Shown: piece after piece, positions 1-12,577 of the stretch
Numbering within the stretch: position 1 is the stretch's first letter
Layout of the letters: each line of letters starts with the position of its first letter
Assembly: GCF_040183065.1 (NCBI RefSeq)
Contig: NW_027185502.1
Location: 62,001-126,000, forward strand
Reading direction: 5' to 3'
DNA from: Periplaneta americana
Lineage: Eukaryota > Arthropoda > Insecta > Blattodea > Blattidae
Length of the DNA: 64,000 bases
Position numbers and translations under genes: made by a program
The notes under the pieces: model-generated
Databases searched by the model: none
What the model was told of the DNA's origin: nothing
The model's input: the letters and a program-made list of their open reading frames with translations, nothing else

Positions 1-879
1 TACATCACTAGCCGCACAAAAAGTTCTGTTTTATACGGTTTGTGTCTTTGGTATCTAGCCTACAACCTTTTTTAAGTCTAGTGTTCAAATATTTTAAGTT
101 TCCTTTGGTAAAGAGTGAAGATATAGAGGTGTGTCAGTGGAGTTATATTTCTGTCAATTATTCTGGCAGCACAAGGTAGTTCTATTTGTTCTTGGAAGTG
201 TGAAACACAGAATGAATAAGCCCAAAGTCATTAATGCCACTTTTCAATGAGAGGGTCCTGTTCAAAATATGCTTAATGAAGTTTTTGATGAAACTGAGTT
301 ATACACCAAATCAAGTATTCTGAGACATTACTAAATGTAGTAACTATGGGTATAAATTTTACCATTTTCCCATTTAAAAATCTTATAAAAATAAGGCTCT
401 GCGTCTAAACTACTTAATGTATGATACTCAGTATCAGAATATATCTAACGCAAAGAGAAAATAATAAGAATGCATGTTTTAAGGGCGTTAGAGACGCACG
501 TGTTTTCATTTAGTAATGAAACAGCGTTTTCAGACTTCAGCAAGTCTTTCTACAGTGTTATTTTATTAAGGAAAAAATCTGTTTCCCTAACTGAAGCGAA
601 CATTGTTTACACATACTTATTTCAATATTGGATTTGTTTTTATTTTCTTTAATTATTTACTTATGTATTTCTCCATTTATGTACAAAATAAAAGAAGGAA
701 TATCTTAAGAAACTCATTGTTGGATTTTTCGACATTACAACAACAATAGCTGCTACTGGTAACAATGAACTGTGGCGGCGGTCCTCTAGGTTAAATACAT
801 ACATCAAATTCCTGTTAGAGATTCATTTTTTCACAAAAGTTTAATAATACAATTTCTTATATTATTACATTATACTTTC
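1..879. other. AT-rich interval, nothing recognised
   Basis: No coding pattern, RNA gene or terminal-repeat pair stands out. Short open frames here have no recognisable motif and are expected by chance at this base composition. Confidence 0.5.
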
Positions 880-1076
880 CTGTAACACAATGAAGTGAAA
901 AGGAACGACGAGGATTTGAGCCTGAGAAGTTAACATCTGAATTCAGACGTTGTTCTAATTGAGCCAAAGGGGGGGGGGGGGGGAACACAAGTAAAGAAAC
1001 GTAATAATATGCGGAAAAATTGGCCCAATCCCCCTTCAAGAAGTCCTGATGATTTGAGGAAGCTCGTCCAGGACAT
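880..1076 (-). repeat. tRNA-like SINE segment (S1), copy 1
   Basis: Read on the minus strand, this matches 49372-49545 on the plus strand. It has a shared lead-in (CCTGGACGA...GGGGGATTGGGCCA...TTTCTTTACTTGTG) and then a tRNA-like block with an A-box-like stretch and a B-box-like GGCTCAAATCC. The second copy has GGTTCAATTCC at that place. A run of 15 G at 969-983 sits at the start of the tRNA-like block. The similarity is seen directly; Pol III origin is inferred from the box motifs. Confidence 0.65.
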
Positions 1077-1615
1077 GTCCACTCGACTGCAAAATGTGAT
1101 TGAGATTGGAGGAAGATGAACTAAATATTTAATCGTTGCTTTTGGTTTGGTTTTTTAACGTTTAATAAGGCAGACGCCAGTATGCTTGTTTTGTTTATGT
1201 CATGAAAGATGTTTTTGTTGAGTACGATATTTGTCTTTCTTTTTGTCCATTTGGAGCAATAATATCATAATAAATAATGATAAAGTGATGACATAAAGCA
1301 TTCAGGAACCTGATGTTAATTAGGCCTACTAAAACAGTCGTAAAAGAGACAGCAGCAATTGTATTTTCTCCATATCATAAAAAAACATAAACAGCACAGC
1401 ACTCCGTGGTATTCGAACACAAGACCTTATGAATACCAGCCCGCAATCCTACCTTTACTCTACAAGTGTTCTGTATAGAACTTTAATTATAACTGTATAT
1501 AGCAGGCATCGTGGTCCAACAACTTGTAACATCGCCTGTCTCTGAATTGTAGCGAAGATACCCGAAGGGAACTTAGTATCTAGAGAGCGGTCACTTTTTC
1601 TTTTGACGGCTGTAC
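1077..1615 (-). repeat. Composite interspersed repeat (R600), copy 1
   Basis: About 540 bp that matches 48020-48563 in inverted orientation. Shared landmarks are AGACGCCAGTA, a TGACATAA...AACCTGATGTTAATTA segment, GCATCGTGGT, ACATCGCCTGTCTCT and GATACCCGAAGGGAACTT. On the minus strand it holds a second tRNA-like block with a B-box-like TGTTCGAATACC near 1410-1420. It directly adjoins S1, so S1 and R600 look like one composite unit. No protein is encoded. Confidence 0.65.
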
Positions 1616-2798
1616 ATTCAGCAGAGTTAGTATTAGTTTAAATAAATATTTGTGTGTTCTATTACGTTTTCGTGGAACTAAATAATAATGCATGCTTACG
1701 ATTGTTAATATTCTGGCGTGAGAGACGTGGTAACATGTTCAGCAGGATCCATGCAGCTGACAGTACTATGCACAGACGTACAGCTAAGCTGAGTTTAAGC
1801 TCCTTGTCCATAGGTTTCCTGCCGAGCGGATGACAGTTCAGTACAGGTATTCGGTAGACACAGTGTCATTTTAAGTGTTTCAACTTACAATATCATTCAC
1901 AGTTCAGGAATATCCTATGTTATTAATTTATGGAGAAAGTCGTCGTAATTCAAGTGCAGCAAGAAAGATGTACCGCCAACGTTTTTCGCAAAGAAGGTTA
2001 TCTAACGTATACGAACTTTTATAGTAGTTTCTCAACGATTATTATAAATTGGGAGTCTCTTACCCCGTTTCGGAAACCTCACAATCAGAAATTAATTTAA
2101 AAATGATACTGCTTTACGGAAGCGGGAGATATTAAGATTTTGCATTAGAAAAAAAGTTCGTGTGATTTTGTGCAGTAAAATACTATTGTTTATTTTTAGA
2201 GGTACAATAAAAATGGAGCAATATTGTTAAATAAAATGTAAATTTTGCTTAATGTTCTATTAATTAGATTGAAAGTTTGTATTTGCTTCTCGTTTTATGT
2301 AAACAACAGTTGTCCTAGTCCGTCTCTGCATTAGAACAGAAAATCATTCTGTTTTGTACCGGATGTCTTTACCGCTTGAGGCATACTGAGTGCTTGTAAA
2401 CCCCTCCTCCAAATCCAGTAACATTGCCAAACGTCTAATACTGTGAATTTTAATAAATAATTAGTTAAATATTGCAATTAGAAAAATTTGTGGGGACATT
2501 TTTTTTCCTTATGACATGAATAATTTATCAGTTAGAATAATGGCTCTTACCCCTTAAAACCTGTAGTGTTTATAATATTCAGAATATTCAATGATACTAG
2601 AAACTACAAGGCTTCCGTCAAAATTGGCACAACATATTATTAGAACTTCTTGCACCATTCGAACTACAGTATATCACTCTCAAGCGAATCGGGCTTCAAC
2701 AAATGTTATTTCTCTCAAAATGGTAAATTTTATTTACTTTCACACTCCTAGTCTATATCTTTTGGGCTAACACCTCCTTTGAATTGTAAAAAGAGATC
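1616..2798. other. AT-rich interval, nothing recognised
   Basis: Only short open frames and short A/T runs are visible. No terminal inverted repeats or tRNA-like boxes were found. Confidence 0.45.
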
Positions 2799-2853
2799 GA
2801 AAATGTATAATAATAAAATAATAATAATAATAATTATTATTATTATTATTAAT
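2799..2853. repeat. Palindromic (AAT)n/(ATT)n microsatellite
   Basis: A run of AAT units passes directly into ATT units, with the centre near 2833. The two halves are complementary and can form a long AT hairpin. Confidence 0.9.
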
Positions 2854-2891
2854 ATACTGGTATAAATATAACGATTTAATTACTATATTAT

Positions 2892-3205
2892 CAGTGGCCG
2901 AATTGGGTCGGTATCAGCCGGTATGCCATAGCGGAAGTAAAATAAGATACCAAAAAGCATACCGGTAGTAAATATTTAAAATTCATTGCTATTTAGTGAA
3001 GCTGATCACACAATCAATTATGCTAACAAATAGTGCCGTCATACTCTGTACCCTCTCATAGACATGGATACAGTAGTACAACGCGTGATGTATTATATTT
3101 AGTTCACGCCTGGGAGCAATGCCCTATTTAAGAAATCCCCAAACTAGTTGTATCACAAGACAAGTCTGTGCATACCTGCAGTAATTTTTTCCAATTCGGC
3201 CACTA
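2892..3205. mobile_element. Small TIR element (hAT-like MITE)
   Basis: The interval opens with CAGTGGCCGAATTGG and ends with CCAATTCGGCCACTAG, an inverted repeat of about 15 bp separated by about 280 bp without coding potential. The CAGTGG start resembles the hAT termini found elsewhere in this window. The flanking eight bases match only partly, so the target duplication is weak and the superfamily is an inference. Confidence 0.6.
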
Positions 3206-3269
3206 GAAATAATTTAATCGCAGGGTAAACCAGAATCTTCTGTAAACTACTCAACTGTGTACCAATATT

Positions 3270-3820
3270 CAGGGTGGAAGTGAAATAACATTGAAGATTG
3301 AAAGGGACGGTACGGTACACGTATATGAATAGAAAACTTATATTACATATTGTGATGAAATGCACGGTTAATTAGAAAATTAAGTTTGAAGTTTCAGCAG
3401 TCCGGCAACATCGCCGCTAACACACTCTACTCGTGACACAGATGTAAGAGGTCATTGAACTTGGTGTGTGTCGGTAGGTGAGGTGCTCTCTGTCAAGTCG
3501 TTGCCACTTGCTCGCATCGTGCAATGGCTAGAATTTAGAGGTTTTTAATATTAAATTTACACGAAAACCGTGCACGTTATTGAAACACGCCAGGTGGATA
3601 AATTGTTGTTCATTAGATTCCCTATCGATATGGACAAAAATCATGATCCTACTTTCAATAGTTACCGAATAAGAGATTGTTAAACATTCGAGGGGAAAAA
3701 AACTTTTTTTGAAACAACCATTAATTTTCCACCTAACTTATATGATATTATAGTTTTTTGTTACATACAACATGAGTTATTCGCTCTGGAAAACTGGAAG
3801 GCTATTTCACTTCCACACTG
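3270..3820. mobile_element. Non-autonomous TIR element
   Basis: The left end CAGGGTGGAAGTGAAATAAC pairs with the right end GCTATTTCACTTCCACACTG, an imperfect inverted repeat of about 20 bp. The right flank is TA, which suggests TA-targeting Tc1/mariner-type mobility, but the left flank is not a clean TA. No transposase is visible inside. Confidence 0.6.
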
Positions 3821-4264
3821 TATAAAATATATGTTGAATATTAATTCTCCCCTACCTTGAAACTTTCTTCGTTCGGAAGGCAACTTGATTGGACATCTCA
3901 GATAATCTCTTCTTATTTCAGGGTAAAGAAAATGGGAATATTTGTTCTCACTATAAAGGGTTGATATGTATAATCTTCCACAATTTCTTAATGTATTTCA
4001 GTCGAATCCATCAACCTATTTAAACTGATCTCTTCTTCCAGCATATTCTCAATACTGCACCAGTGTCTTTAAGTTCTTATATATTCCCACATATAGTGTA
4101 TCAATTTTTTTCTAGGGTATCATGTAACGGATCTTGATATCATTCTTCTGATAACTTTTGCAACGCTGCACAATTCTCAAGAAGCTCTTTTGTATTCAAT
4201 TCATATTAGGGTCGCTCCACACTTGTGACGCTGTTCCCATTCTTCTGAGAATAATAACATAGCT
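3821..4264. other. AT-rich interval, nothing recognised
   Basis: No supported feature. Toward its right side it merges into very decayed copies of the following minisatellite. Confidence 0.4.
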
Positions 4265-5650
4265 GTGCAAATCCCAATGTGTTCATCTGCATCCGCTCAC
4301 ATGTATCGTATCACACATCTCATGCTAATGGTCCTCCTCCTAAATACTTCCCAATGCCATCGTGCTATTCTACATCCCGTACACTACGCAAGTGATACCA
4401 GTCCCATTCTTCAGACACTTTCCCGTTACTACATCACTCTTACTGTACTATTTCATTTCTAGTTCATAGCAGTCCTCTATAACACAAGTGATTCCAGTAC
4501 AGTACAATTCATCCCAGGACAATTTTATTACGGTACTAATTTACTGTCCTCCACCATATTCCGTTCATAGTAGCGTCGTATAAAACAAGTGATGCTGATT
4601 GCCTTCTTTCCAGCACAATTTATTACAACACCATTTTTACTGTCATTATCTATGTGCCGCTAATAGTAGCGCCGTATAACACGACTGATTGTGATTACAT
4701 TCTTCCCAGCACAATTTTATACAACACCATTTTTACTGTTCTGCACTATATCACGTCCGTAGTAGTGACGTTCAACACGAATGGTTCTGGTTGCTTTCTT
4801 CTAAGAACAATTGTTTCCGAACAATTTATATTGCCATACATTATGACCCGTTCACAGTAGAAATGTTCAACACGAATGGCTTTGGTTGATTTTTTCCCAG
4901 CACACTGCCCTCCTTCATGTTCATGTAGTGCGGTGCAACACGAGGTGTTCTGGTTGCTTCCCAGCACTATTTATACTGCCCTCCTCTATGTTCATGTAGT
5001 AAAACACGAGGTGTTCTGGTTGCTTCCCAGCACTATTTATACTGCCCTCCTTCATGTTCATGTAGTGCGGTACAACACGAGGTGTTCTGGTTGCTTCCCA
5101 GCACTATTTATACTGCCCTCCTTCATGTTCATGTAGTGCGGTACAACACGAGGTGTTCTGGTTGCTTCCCAGCACAATTTATACTGCCCTCCTCTATGTT
5201 CATGTAGTGTGGTGCAACACGAGGTGTTCTGGTTGCTTCCCAGCACTACTTATACTGCCCTCCTCTATGTTCATGTAATACAACACGAGGTGTTCTGGTT
5301 GCTTCCCAGCACTATTTATACTGCCCTCCTTCATGTTCATGTAGTGCGGTACAACACGAGGTATTCTGGTTGCTTCCCAGCACAATTTATACTGCCCTCC
5401 TCTATGTTCATGTAGTGTGGTGCAACACGAGGTGTTCTGGTTGCTTCCCAGCACTACTTATACTGCCCTCCTTCATGTTCATGTAGTGCGGTGCAACACG
5501 AGGTGTTCTGGTTGCTTCCCAGCACAATTTATACTGCCCTCCTCTATGTTCATGTAGTGTGGTGCAACACGAGGTGTTCTGGTTGCCTCTCAGGACTATT
5601 CATACTCCCTCCTCTACGTTCTGCAACACGATTTGTTCTGGTTGCTTTCT
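4265..5650. repeat. Minisatellite, ~62-71 bp unit
   Basis: The core (about 4870-5600) repeats a unit containing CAACACGAGGTGTTCTGG, TTGCTTCCCAGCACTATT, TATACTGCCCTCC and ATGTTCATGTAGT. The full unit is about 71 bp; a shorter variant lacks GTGCGGT. About ten close copies are followed by a broken one. From about 4460 to 4860 the same order of words recurs in much more diverged form, and weak traces reach 4265. The open frames here are repeat artefacts. Confidence 0.85.
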
Positions 5651-5654
5651 TCCA

Positions 5655-5706
5655 CCTGGTTTCGTGGCTAGACGCGCTAACCGTTACTCCACAGGTGTGG
5701 GCCCCA
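5655..5706 (-). repeat. tRNA-like head of SINE S2, fragment
   Basis: On the minus strand, TGGAGTAACGGTTAGCGCGT followed by CTAGCCACGAAACCAGGT matches the head of the longer SINE at 51289-51529. Only the head with its A-box-like part is present. It joins the minisatellite directly. Confidence 0.6.
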
Positions 5707-5865
5707 AGTTTAGTGTAATGTGTGTTTAATGAATGTTTGACTGAAATTTAGTATTGACTGAAATTTTGTTTTGCAGAGTAGGTTTTTCATACTCTTCTCT
5801 GCCGGTACTAGAATTTTGATTACACTAAAAATTTAGATATATATAATATATATAGATAAATTAAG

Positions 5866-6043
5866 GGAGTCCTCTTGTGCCGGTGGTCGGGCAGGACTTG
5901 GCGCTGGAGTCTCGTGCCTGGTGGTCGGGCAGTTCACAGCGCTGGAATCTTGTGCCTGATGGTCCGGTGCTTCTTGACGCTTGCCCCTGTAGAGGACATG
6001 GCGCTGGAATCCGTGCCTGTTGGTCTGGCAGGACTTGCCGCAT
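5866..6043. repeat. GC-rich minisatellite, ~38-48 bp unit
   Basis: Four to five diverged copies of a unit built from GTGCCTGGTGGTCGGGCAG, a short variable part, and GGCGCTGGAAT. It is clearly more GC-rich than its surroundings. Open frames on both strands are repeat artefacts. Confidence 0.7.
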
Positions 6044-6059
6044 GTAACTGCAAACATTA

Positions 6060-8202
6060 ATCACTTAAAGAACTAACAGCACAAAATATGCTTCTCAATG
6101 TTAAAGTATAATAGCAAATAATACAAGTCTCATTACCGGTATAATAAAATATTTGATATGCAACATTCTGGAAGAAAGTCAATGCATCATTTAGGTACGA
6201 AATAGCTCCTTTCTCTGGTGTTAATCATAGCAGGCACAAGGCTGTGCAATTATTAATTTCTGTGTTCTGTAAGTTCAAGTTTATACTTCGGTGAAATGAA
6301 GATTTAAGAAATAATTTTGATGTCATGACTCCGCACATTTCTGGAAGTGGCTTATATACGGTCACACTGTCACGTGAATGGCTACAGCACGCTTTGTGAG
6401 ACCTCGCTTCTTCATGGGTTATAGGCTGTCGCTGGCTTGAGACGAGAATCTATTGAAGATGAGAAGAGACGTGGAGGACAAACAATAGTGACTGAGAAAG
6501 GCAATGAAGAGTGGAAGCCATGACTGAAAAGAACCCAACTTTGATATTTAAAGACAGAGTTGACTCTAGTCATTAGTTAGCCAAGTATTTCAGCAATACA
6601 TGTACGCCTCCAAGTACAGAAATATCTTCATTAGGAGTGTAGAACAGAAACATGCGAGAGAAATATAATTATTGTAAGGCATACTGTACTGTTTCAACGG
6701 ATGTACTCTAGAACAATGAGAGGGATGGCGAGATGACTTACAAAATAAGATAAATAAACGTCTTAAGATAAATTTACGTTGCATTTAGAAACATAACATT
6801 GAACATAGAAAAAGAACAGCAGTTTAAGGTAAAAAATAATAAAATTCGATAAATTCACCTGCTTTTAAGAAAGTAGTTTCTCAAATCTGAACTCTACATT
6901 CACAAGCTGTTATCATTTTCAATTTGTCTTTTTGGTTTGATGGCATTCATATACTACAATAAATTTATTTTGTATAAATAATAATTTGTAAATACCATAA
7001 AAAATTTAAGAACTCCTTTGGAAGCTCGAAATATTTTTCTATTATTTTGACCCAAAAGTGGCCTACGCTCCGCGAAAAGAAAAAAAAATTCAGTTTTAGC
7101 ATTCCATCATTACGTGCATATTTCTTTAATATATATTTCATTTTGTGGAATTACAACCAGTTTAATTCAACTGTGTAAAAACGGATTCAGTATCCGCGAC
7201 TGACGTAATTGCTTTGCGTTTTTTTCCATAAAAAACTGAGTAAGTTATTGTTTAAAATTGTTCGAGCTTAACTCCATATCTACAAAAACGAACTCACAAT
7301 CATTACTTTTGTTGTAATATAGCGCATGTAGCTGTATTTTCTATGAGTTTTAAATATATTGAAATAAAAAAAAACATTTTTTTTGTCAAGTGATGACTAG
7401 AAATTGAGTTTCCTCATAAATCCGCCGATTTTATCTCTGGCTATTATAATGATAACATCTTGGCTTGCAAGCTACTATTCAATGTATTTAATTGATCGAA
7501 AAATATATCAGCAACATAAGTCAGTCTAAGAAGCCAAGGAGAAGTGCAAAATTGGTTTGCATATTTCCATTTCTTGTCTTGCAGGTATCGGTATATTAGA
7601 CGTTGGGTGGTGTGACCTGATTTTGAATAAAATTATCGTTATTTTCGATTTTACAGGGATTTCTTTATTTCGAATTGAGTGGAGTACCAGTACAATAGTA
7701 GGGAAGTCGCAAACAAATATCTAACCGAAAGGTATCGCACCTTCATAATGTCTGGGAACCACTGCTTTTGAATATAGGTAAGCAAATTGTTCTGGCATTT
7801 ATGATCATTCGAAGTAGAGCTGGAGGAAAATACATACATAGGCCTAACTTACAACTCTGATCTACAGCGAGAACTCATTACGAGCTTATGGTCAATAAAT
7901 AGACTATGTCATTGTTATAGTATTATGCTAGCGTTTTGACGTGGCCAAAATGATGTCCAGCATTTAGGCCTACTGGTACCTAATACACTCCAAAATGTCA
8001 TATCCCTGCCAACAATTCGCAATGACTTGAAGTAGCTACTACTTTACTCCCACAGTTGATTGCCTTGACATTATACTTGCGTTTCCGCATTAAAACTCAA
8101 AGAAATGAAGATGGAAATGTCCAAGAAAAGCATTTGGTATAAAATCCATTCTAAGGAAGTTTTATAAACGGAGATATTTTTGACAAGGTTAAACTTCATT
8201 AG
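6060..8202. other. AT-rich interval, nothing recognised
   Basis: More than 2 kb without a recognisable coding motif, tRNA-like box pair or convincing terminal repeats. It may hold decayed repeats that cannot be named by eye. Confidence 0.4.
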
Positions 8203-8210
8203 TTATTACT

Positions 8211-9448
8211 AGGGAGCGGATTTTTATGTGCTAAAAATTTAAATATATTTATTTTTATGTGCTAAAAAGTACGAAAATATTTGCTAAAAATAAAAAAAAA
8301 TATTTCCTTTAAATATGACAAAAATACCTTACTTAGCTTGGAAAAAAAAATGTTACTAGGTACTCACCAACCACACTTGAGTGCTAGTAGTTGGCCGACA
8401 ATTGCAGTGAACAACAAAGGTCATCTCCAAATTCTTCATCATAAATGCATGCCGATTATCTCTGAACAACGACTTATACTGTGAAAACGATCGCCAGACG
8501 TGCATATTTAAAGAGAGGAATGTCACAAACACCGTCAATTTCACCTATAGGCACACCCTCCAATACTTGAGCAACTTTACACATTTTTTTATATCCACTG
8601 TTTTTCCCAAACACATTCTGGAATTTGTCCCTTAGTACTTGTACTTCTGAATCTGGTAGCGAGTCTAGTTTAATTTTCACGGCACGCACCACCTTGTTTC
8701 AGACAACAGGTTTTTGGATGTTTCGAGTTTTTTTTATGGTGTCACACAGAAAGCTTAAATTTGCTAATAGGAAAGCAAAATCGTTTTTAAACAACCATAT
8801 TTCAGTATATCGTGAAGGATATCAATTGATGAAGCCCAATAACAGGGAATCACAACAAGACGTATTGCCTTACTTGATGGACATGAGTGAGAGGCGAGAG
8901 ATTTGTTTAAATTAAATAATGTTCATACCCGAACTCGTATCTGTTGTGTTTCACAAACAAAGCATGGAATGAAATCATCTTCAGCAATAAACATTCCTAA
9001 TTATGTGTTGCAAGATCTCTCCTCCTTGTCCATGTTAATTTATTCTCTAATAATAATACTGATATGCTGCCTAGCAGTTCTCAGAACTTGAGGCGATACT
9101 ATTACGAAAATGGATCACGGATACACCACACAGCGCTTGGAAACACGAAGCAACCAAGAATTCTTAAAAAGATAACGTACTTCTGAGTGACATTATTGAT
9201 TTAGTTTTAAAATGTTTAAAAGTTCTTGTAAAAAATTATTTAAGTAAAAAAACTCCAAGATTTATGTGTTTATAATAGATTTCCTGAAAATATGTATTTA
9301 CATAATTTTTTTGTGAAAATATGCGTTTTTACGTGAAATAAAATTCGGGTTTTAAACTTGAACCTTCATGTTCGGAATTTTTAACTTTGTTAATTGTGTT
9401 TTATCACACGCAAAAATAATATTTAATTACATAGGAATCCGCTCCTTA
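8211..9448 (-). mobile_element. hAT element with 8-bp target duplication
   Basis: The ends TAGGGAGCGGATT and AATCCGCTCCTTA form a 13-bp inverted repeat with one mismatch. Identical 8-bp copies of GTTATTAC lie immediately outside (8203-8210 and 9449-9456). An 8-bp duplication with short TIRs is the hAT signature. The 1.24-kb body keeps part of the transposase C-terminus on the minus strand. It is clearly non-autonomous, an internally deleted copy. Confidence 0.88.
8356..8692 (-). pseudogene. hAT transposase C-terminal remnant
   Basis: Two overlapping frames carry the remnant. One reads VRAVKIKLDSLPDSEVQVLR followed by a segment ending DIPLFKYARL. The other gives RSFSQYKSLFRDNRHAF and NLEMTFVVHCN. 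The motif R-S-F-S-x-Y-K with a following NLxM...HC block is typical of the hAT C-terminal dimerisation region. The frame change and lack of the N-terminal zinc finger and catalytic core make it non-functional. It lies inside the element at 8211-9448, which explains its presence. Confidence 0.7.
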
Positions 9449-9456
9449 GTTATTAC

Positions 9457-10083
9457 GTTGCTTTCAATGTTGCATATTTCGCGGAGTATGTTTCATTATT
9501 ATGGAAGCAAATAAGTTTCAAAATATCTGTTATTCTGTCTAGAAAATAAATCTGAAAAATCTTTATTTAAACCTCTAATGAACTTTGTCCGCAGCATTTG
9601 CTGCACGAGCCACTAGTTAAAATACATTCTTACTGCAAAGAGGGCAAATAGAATAATAGTTGAAACAAAGTCTATAGAATCGTATAGACAATTTTAATAG
9701 TAAATTCTGACCTTAATAAATCAATACACATCCTGGTCTTTAGTAAACTTTCTCTTATGTAATAAAGAAATTTTCCAACTACTTTGGCCATACACAGTAT
9801 AAATACCCGCAGAAAGAAAATGTTCATACACCATTATCAAATTTATCATGCTATAAAAAAGAAGAAATTTGCATGACAATACAAATTTTAAGTAGTCTTC
9901 TTGAGAACATTAAAATCATAACCCAAACCCTGCATTATTTAAGGTAAAGTTAAACAATTTCTATTCTTTATACGAATTCTTCACATTTCTCAGTACTGTG
10001 TAATATTAATGTAATGATCTTCTGCGTATATTTAATACATTATTAAATGGTAGCAGTACTGCATTGTATAAAATGTTATTGTG
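9457..10083. other. AT-rich interval, nothing recognised
   Basis: No supported gene or repeat boundary. Confidence 0.4.
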
Positions 10084-10790
10084 TTAATTATGTATACAAT
10101 TCCTATTTGCATTTTCATACATTAGACACAAGAATTGGACCCGTTCTTTATTGTAGCTGTAAAGCAACTTTAAGAATATTAGCCCCAAATATGTCTCAAA
10201 CACCTTTAACCTTTGTTCCTCTCTCAAAGTGAGAGTCCAAGTTTCACAACCATACAGAACAACCGATAATATAACTGTTTTATAAATTATAATTTTCAGA
10301 TTTTTCGAAAGCAGACTAGATGATAGAAGCTTCTCAACCAAATAATAACAGGCATTTCCCATATTTATTCAGCGTTAATTTGCTCTCGGGTTTCATTTAA
10401 ATTTGTTACTGTTCCTCCAAGGCATTTGAATTTTTCTACCTTTTCAAAGGATAAATTTACAATTTTTATATTTCCATTTCGTACTATGTTGTGATCCCGA
10501 GACATAATCATATACTTTGTATTTTCGGGGTTTACTTCCAAACCTATCTCCTTACTTAGTTCAATTAACATTCACGCGTTTTCCCCAACCGCTTGTGGAT
10601 TTTCTCCTAACAAATTTACGTCATCCGCATAAACAAGCAACTGATGTAACCTGTTCAATTCCAAACCCTCTCTATTTTCCTGGACTTTCCTAATGACATA
10701 TTCTAGAGCAAATTAAAAAAAGTAAAGGTAGACAGTGCACCTCCTTGCTTTAGACCGAAATGCATAACACTAACAAAGATATATGATAAA
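10084..10790 (-). pseudogene. LINE reverse transcriptase fragment (family B)
   Basis: The minus strand encodes pieces of the same reverse transcriptase found at 57890-59530. In order they are a VYADD-region remnant near 10600-10640, then NPENTKYMIMSRDHN and KVEKFKCLGGTVTNLNE, then IIYKTVILSVVLYGCETWTL and LREEQRLKVFE. The frame changes near 10365 and stops interrupt it. The C-terminal part after the CETWTL motif is missing. This is an endonuclease-reverse transcriptase type non-LTR retrotransposon, dead and truncated at both ends. Confidence 0.85.
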
Positions 10791-10811
10791 AGAAGAGTGT
10801 TTAGAAACAAA

Positions 10812-11326
<515 letters not shown>

Positions 11327-11404
11327 GAAACAAGTAAAAAATGGTAAATATAAACTCACCAAAATTGTTACAAGCGAGGATGTTTCTTGTCCTCCTTCCT
11401 GTAA

Positions 11405-11735
11405 AGGAAAGAAATGATAATCTGCATTACAATTCTTTATATCATTTGTTTAAAGCCAGTCAGATAACACTAATTAGGTGGGATGTCTTTGTTGAAGTGT
11501 TAGCTGTCATATCCAGGTATAATCATCTCCTCTTGCGGTTCTGTAAAGAAATAAAGTGACATTCTGTAACATAATTCATTTGTTTAAGGTCAGGTAAGTG
11601 ACATTAATTACGTGAAATGTCTTTGTTTAGATATCTTGTCCAGGTATATTTTCGTCCTGCTGTTCTGCAAAGAAATAAAATAACGATCTGTAATACAGTT
11701 CAAGTTATTAAATCCTTTGTTTAAAGCAATGTAGT
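11405..11735. repeat. Degenerate tandem repeat, ~125-140 bp unit
   Basis: Three starts of a unit (near 11405, 11544 and 11668) share AAAGAAAT, an ATCTGTAATACA-like word, TTTGTTTAAAG, and a later GTCTTTGTT...CCAGGTAT segment. About 2.4 copies are present and clearly diverged. Confidence 0.65.
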
Positions 11736-12550
11736 CACTTTTATCGTTGATAAATTAAATCGTTATTTGTAATATAACCTGGCTTCTTCCTATTTCGCCC
11801 ACAATTTTTCAGTGTCACGAATTAAGGGACATGAATAATTAATACAGTGTTATTTTCAGTAGGCTTACGCATATTCACATACTACATTAGCAAAATGACA
11901 AAAGTATCATTGAAGTGCTTTTTGATATGTGTAAAATCTATTTTTTTTTTTTCAATTTTTTGTATAAAATATAGTTGAGAGTGTGGAAAAACACGCTGTT
12001 TTAAGTTAATTTTTGGAACTTTGAGCGACTGTGCGTAAATATACTTTTTGTATTAATTGTCTTCTAGATTTTAGTCATGTTGTGTGTCAACAATGTAATT
12101 TAATTTCGTTTTATAATTTCCATGGCCTCGTGAAAGTCGATGTTGCATGCAACAGACAATAATAAAGAAGAATTCACTGCAGAAAATTGCATTTTAATAT
12201 TATACATGAATTTTTCATCGTATTTATTTTCAATTTTTATTTGTTTAATTGATTTCACTTTCATTTTCACAATTTTAATATAGCCTATGTTTTTCTCCTT
12301 GTTATGAACTTTAAATTTGCAAAATTTGGCATGAATCAGTCAAAGCGTGTAGATTTGTATCGAGAACATTCACTTTAAGATGCTTACTTCACTACACCAT
12401 GTTTGTGGACCTAAATTATACTAAACATTTTAGAGAGTCCGTCAAAATGAAATATGAAAGAGTCCTGACACCCAATAGGCTGGAAGCCGCTGGTCTAAGT
12501 AGCAAGAGTACAGAAGCTACTACAATATAGAGGCAGGAGTGCATTATTAT
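11736..12550. other. AT-rich interval downstream of gene A
   Basis: Read on the minus strand this follows the splice donor of gene A and would be its intron. No second exon could be identified here. Confidence 0.4.
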
Positions 12551-12570
12551 CTAAGTTTGATACACAAACA

Positions 12571-12577
12571 CATACCT
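12571..12577 (-). other. Splice donor ending gene A exon
   Basis: The minus strand reads CAAAG|GTATGTG, close to the insect donor consensus AAG|GTAAGT/GTATGT. It falls at the end of the basic SRRQR segment, just before the frame closes. This supports a spliced gene rather than a retrocopy, but no acceptor was found in the window. Confidence 0.55.

Noticed and set aside
4870..5640. CRISPR-like array
   Set aside because: The whole unit repeats with no unique spacers, and the setting is eukaryotic.
4876..5718. Repeat protein with HEVFWLLPSTIYTALL units
   Set aside because: Frames follow the minisatellite period on both strands and break whenever the unit length changes; no start context or homologue.
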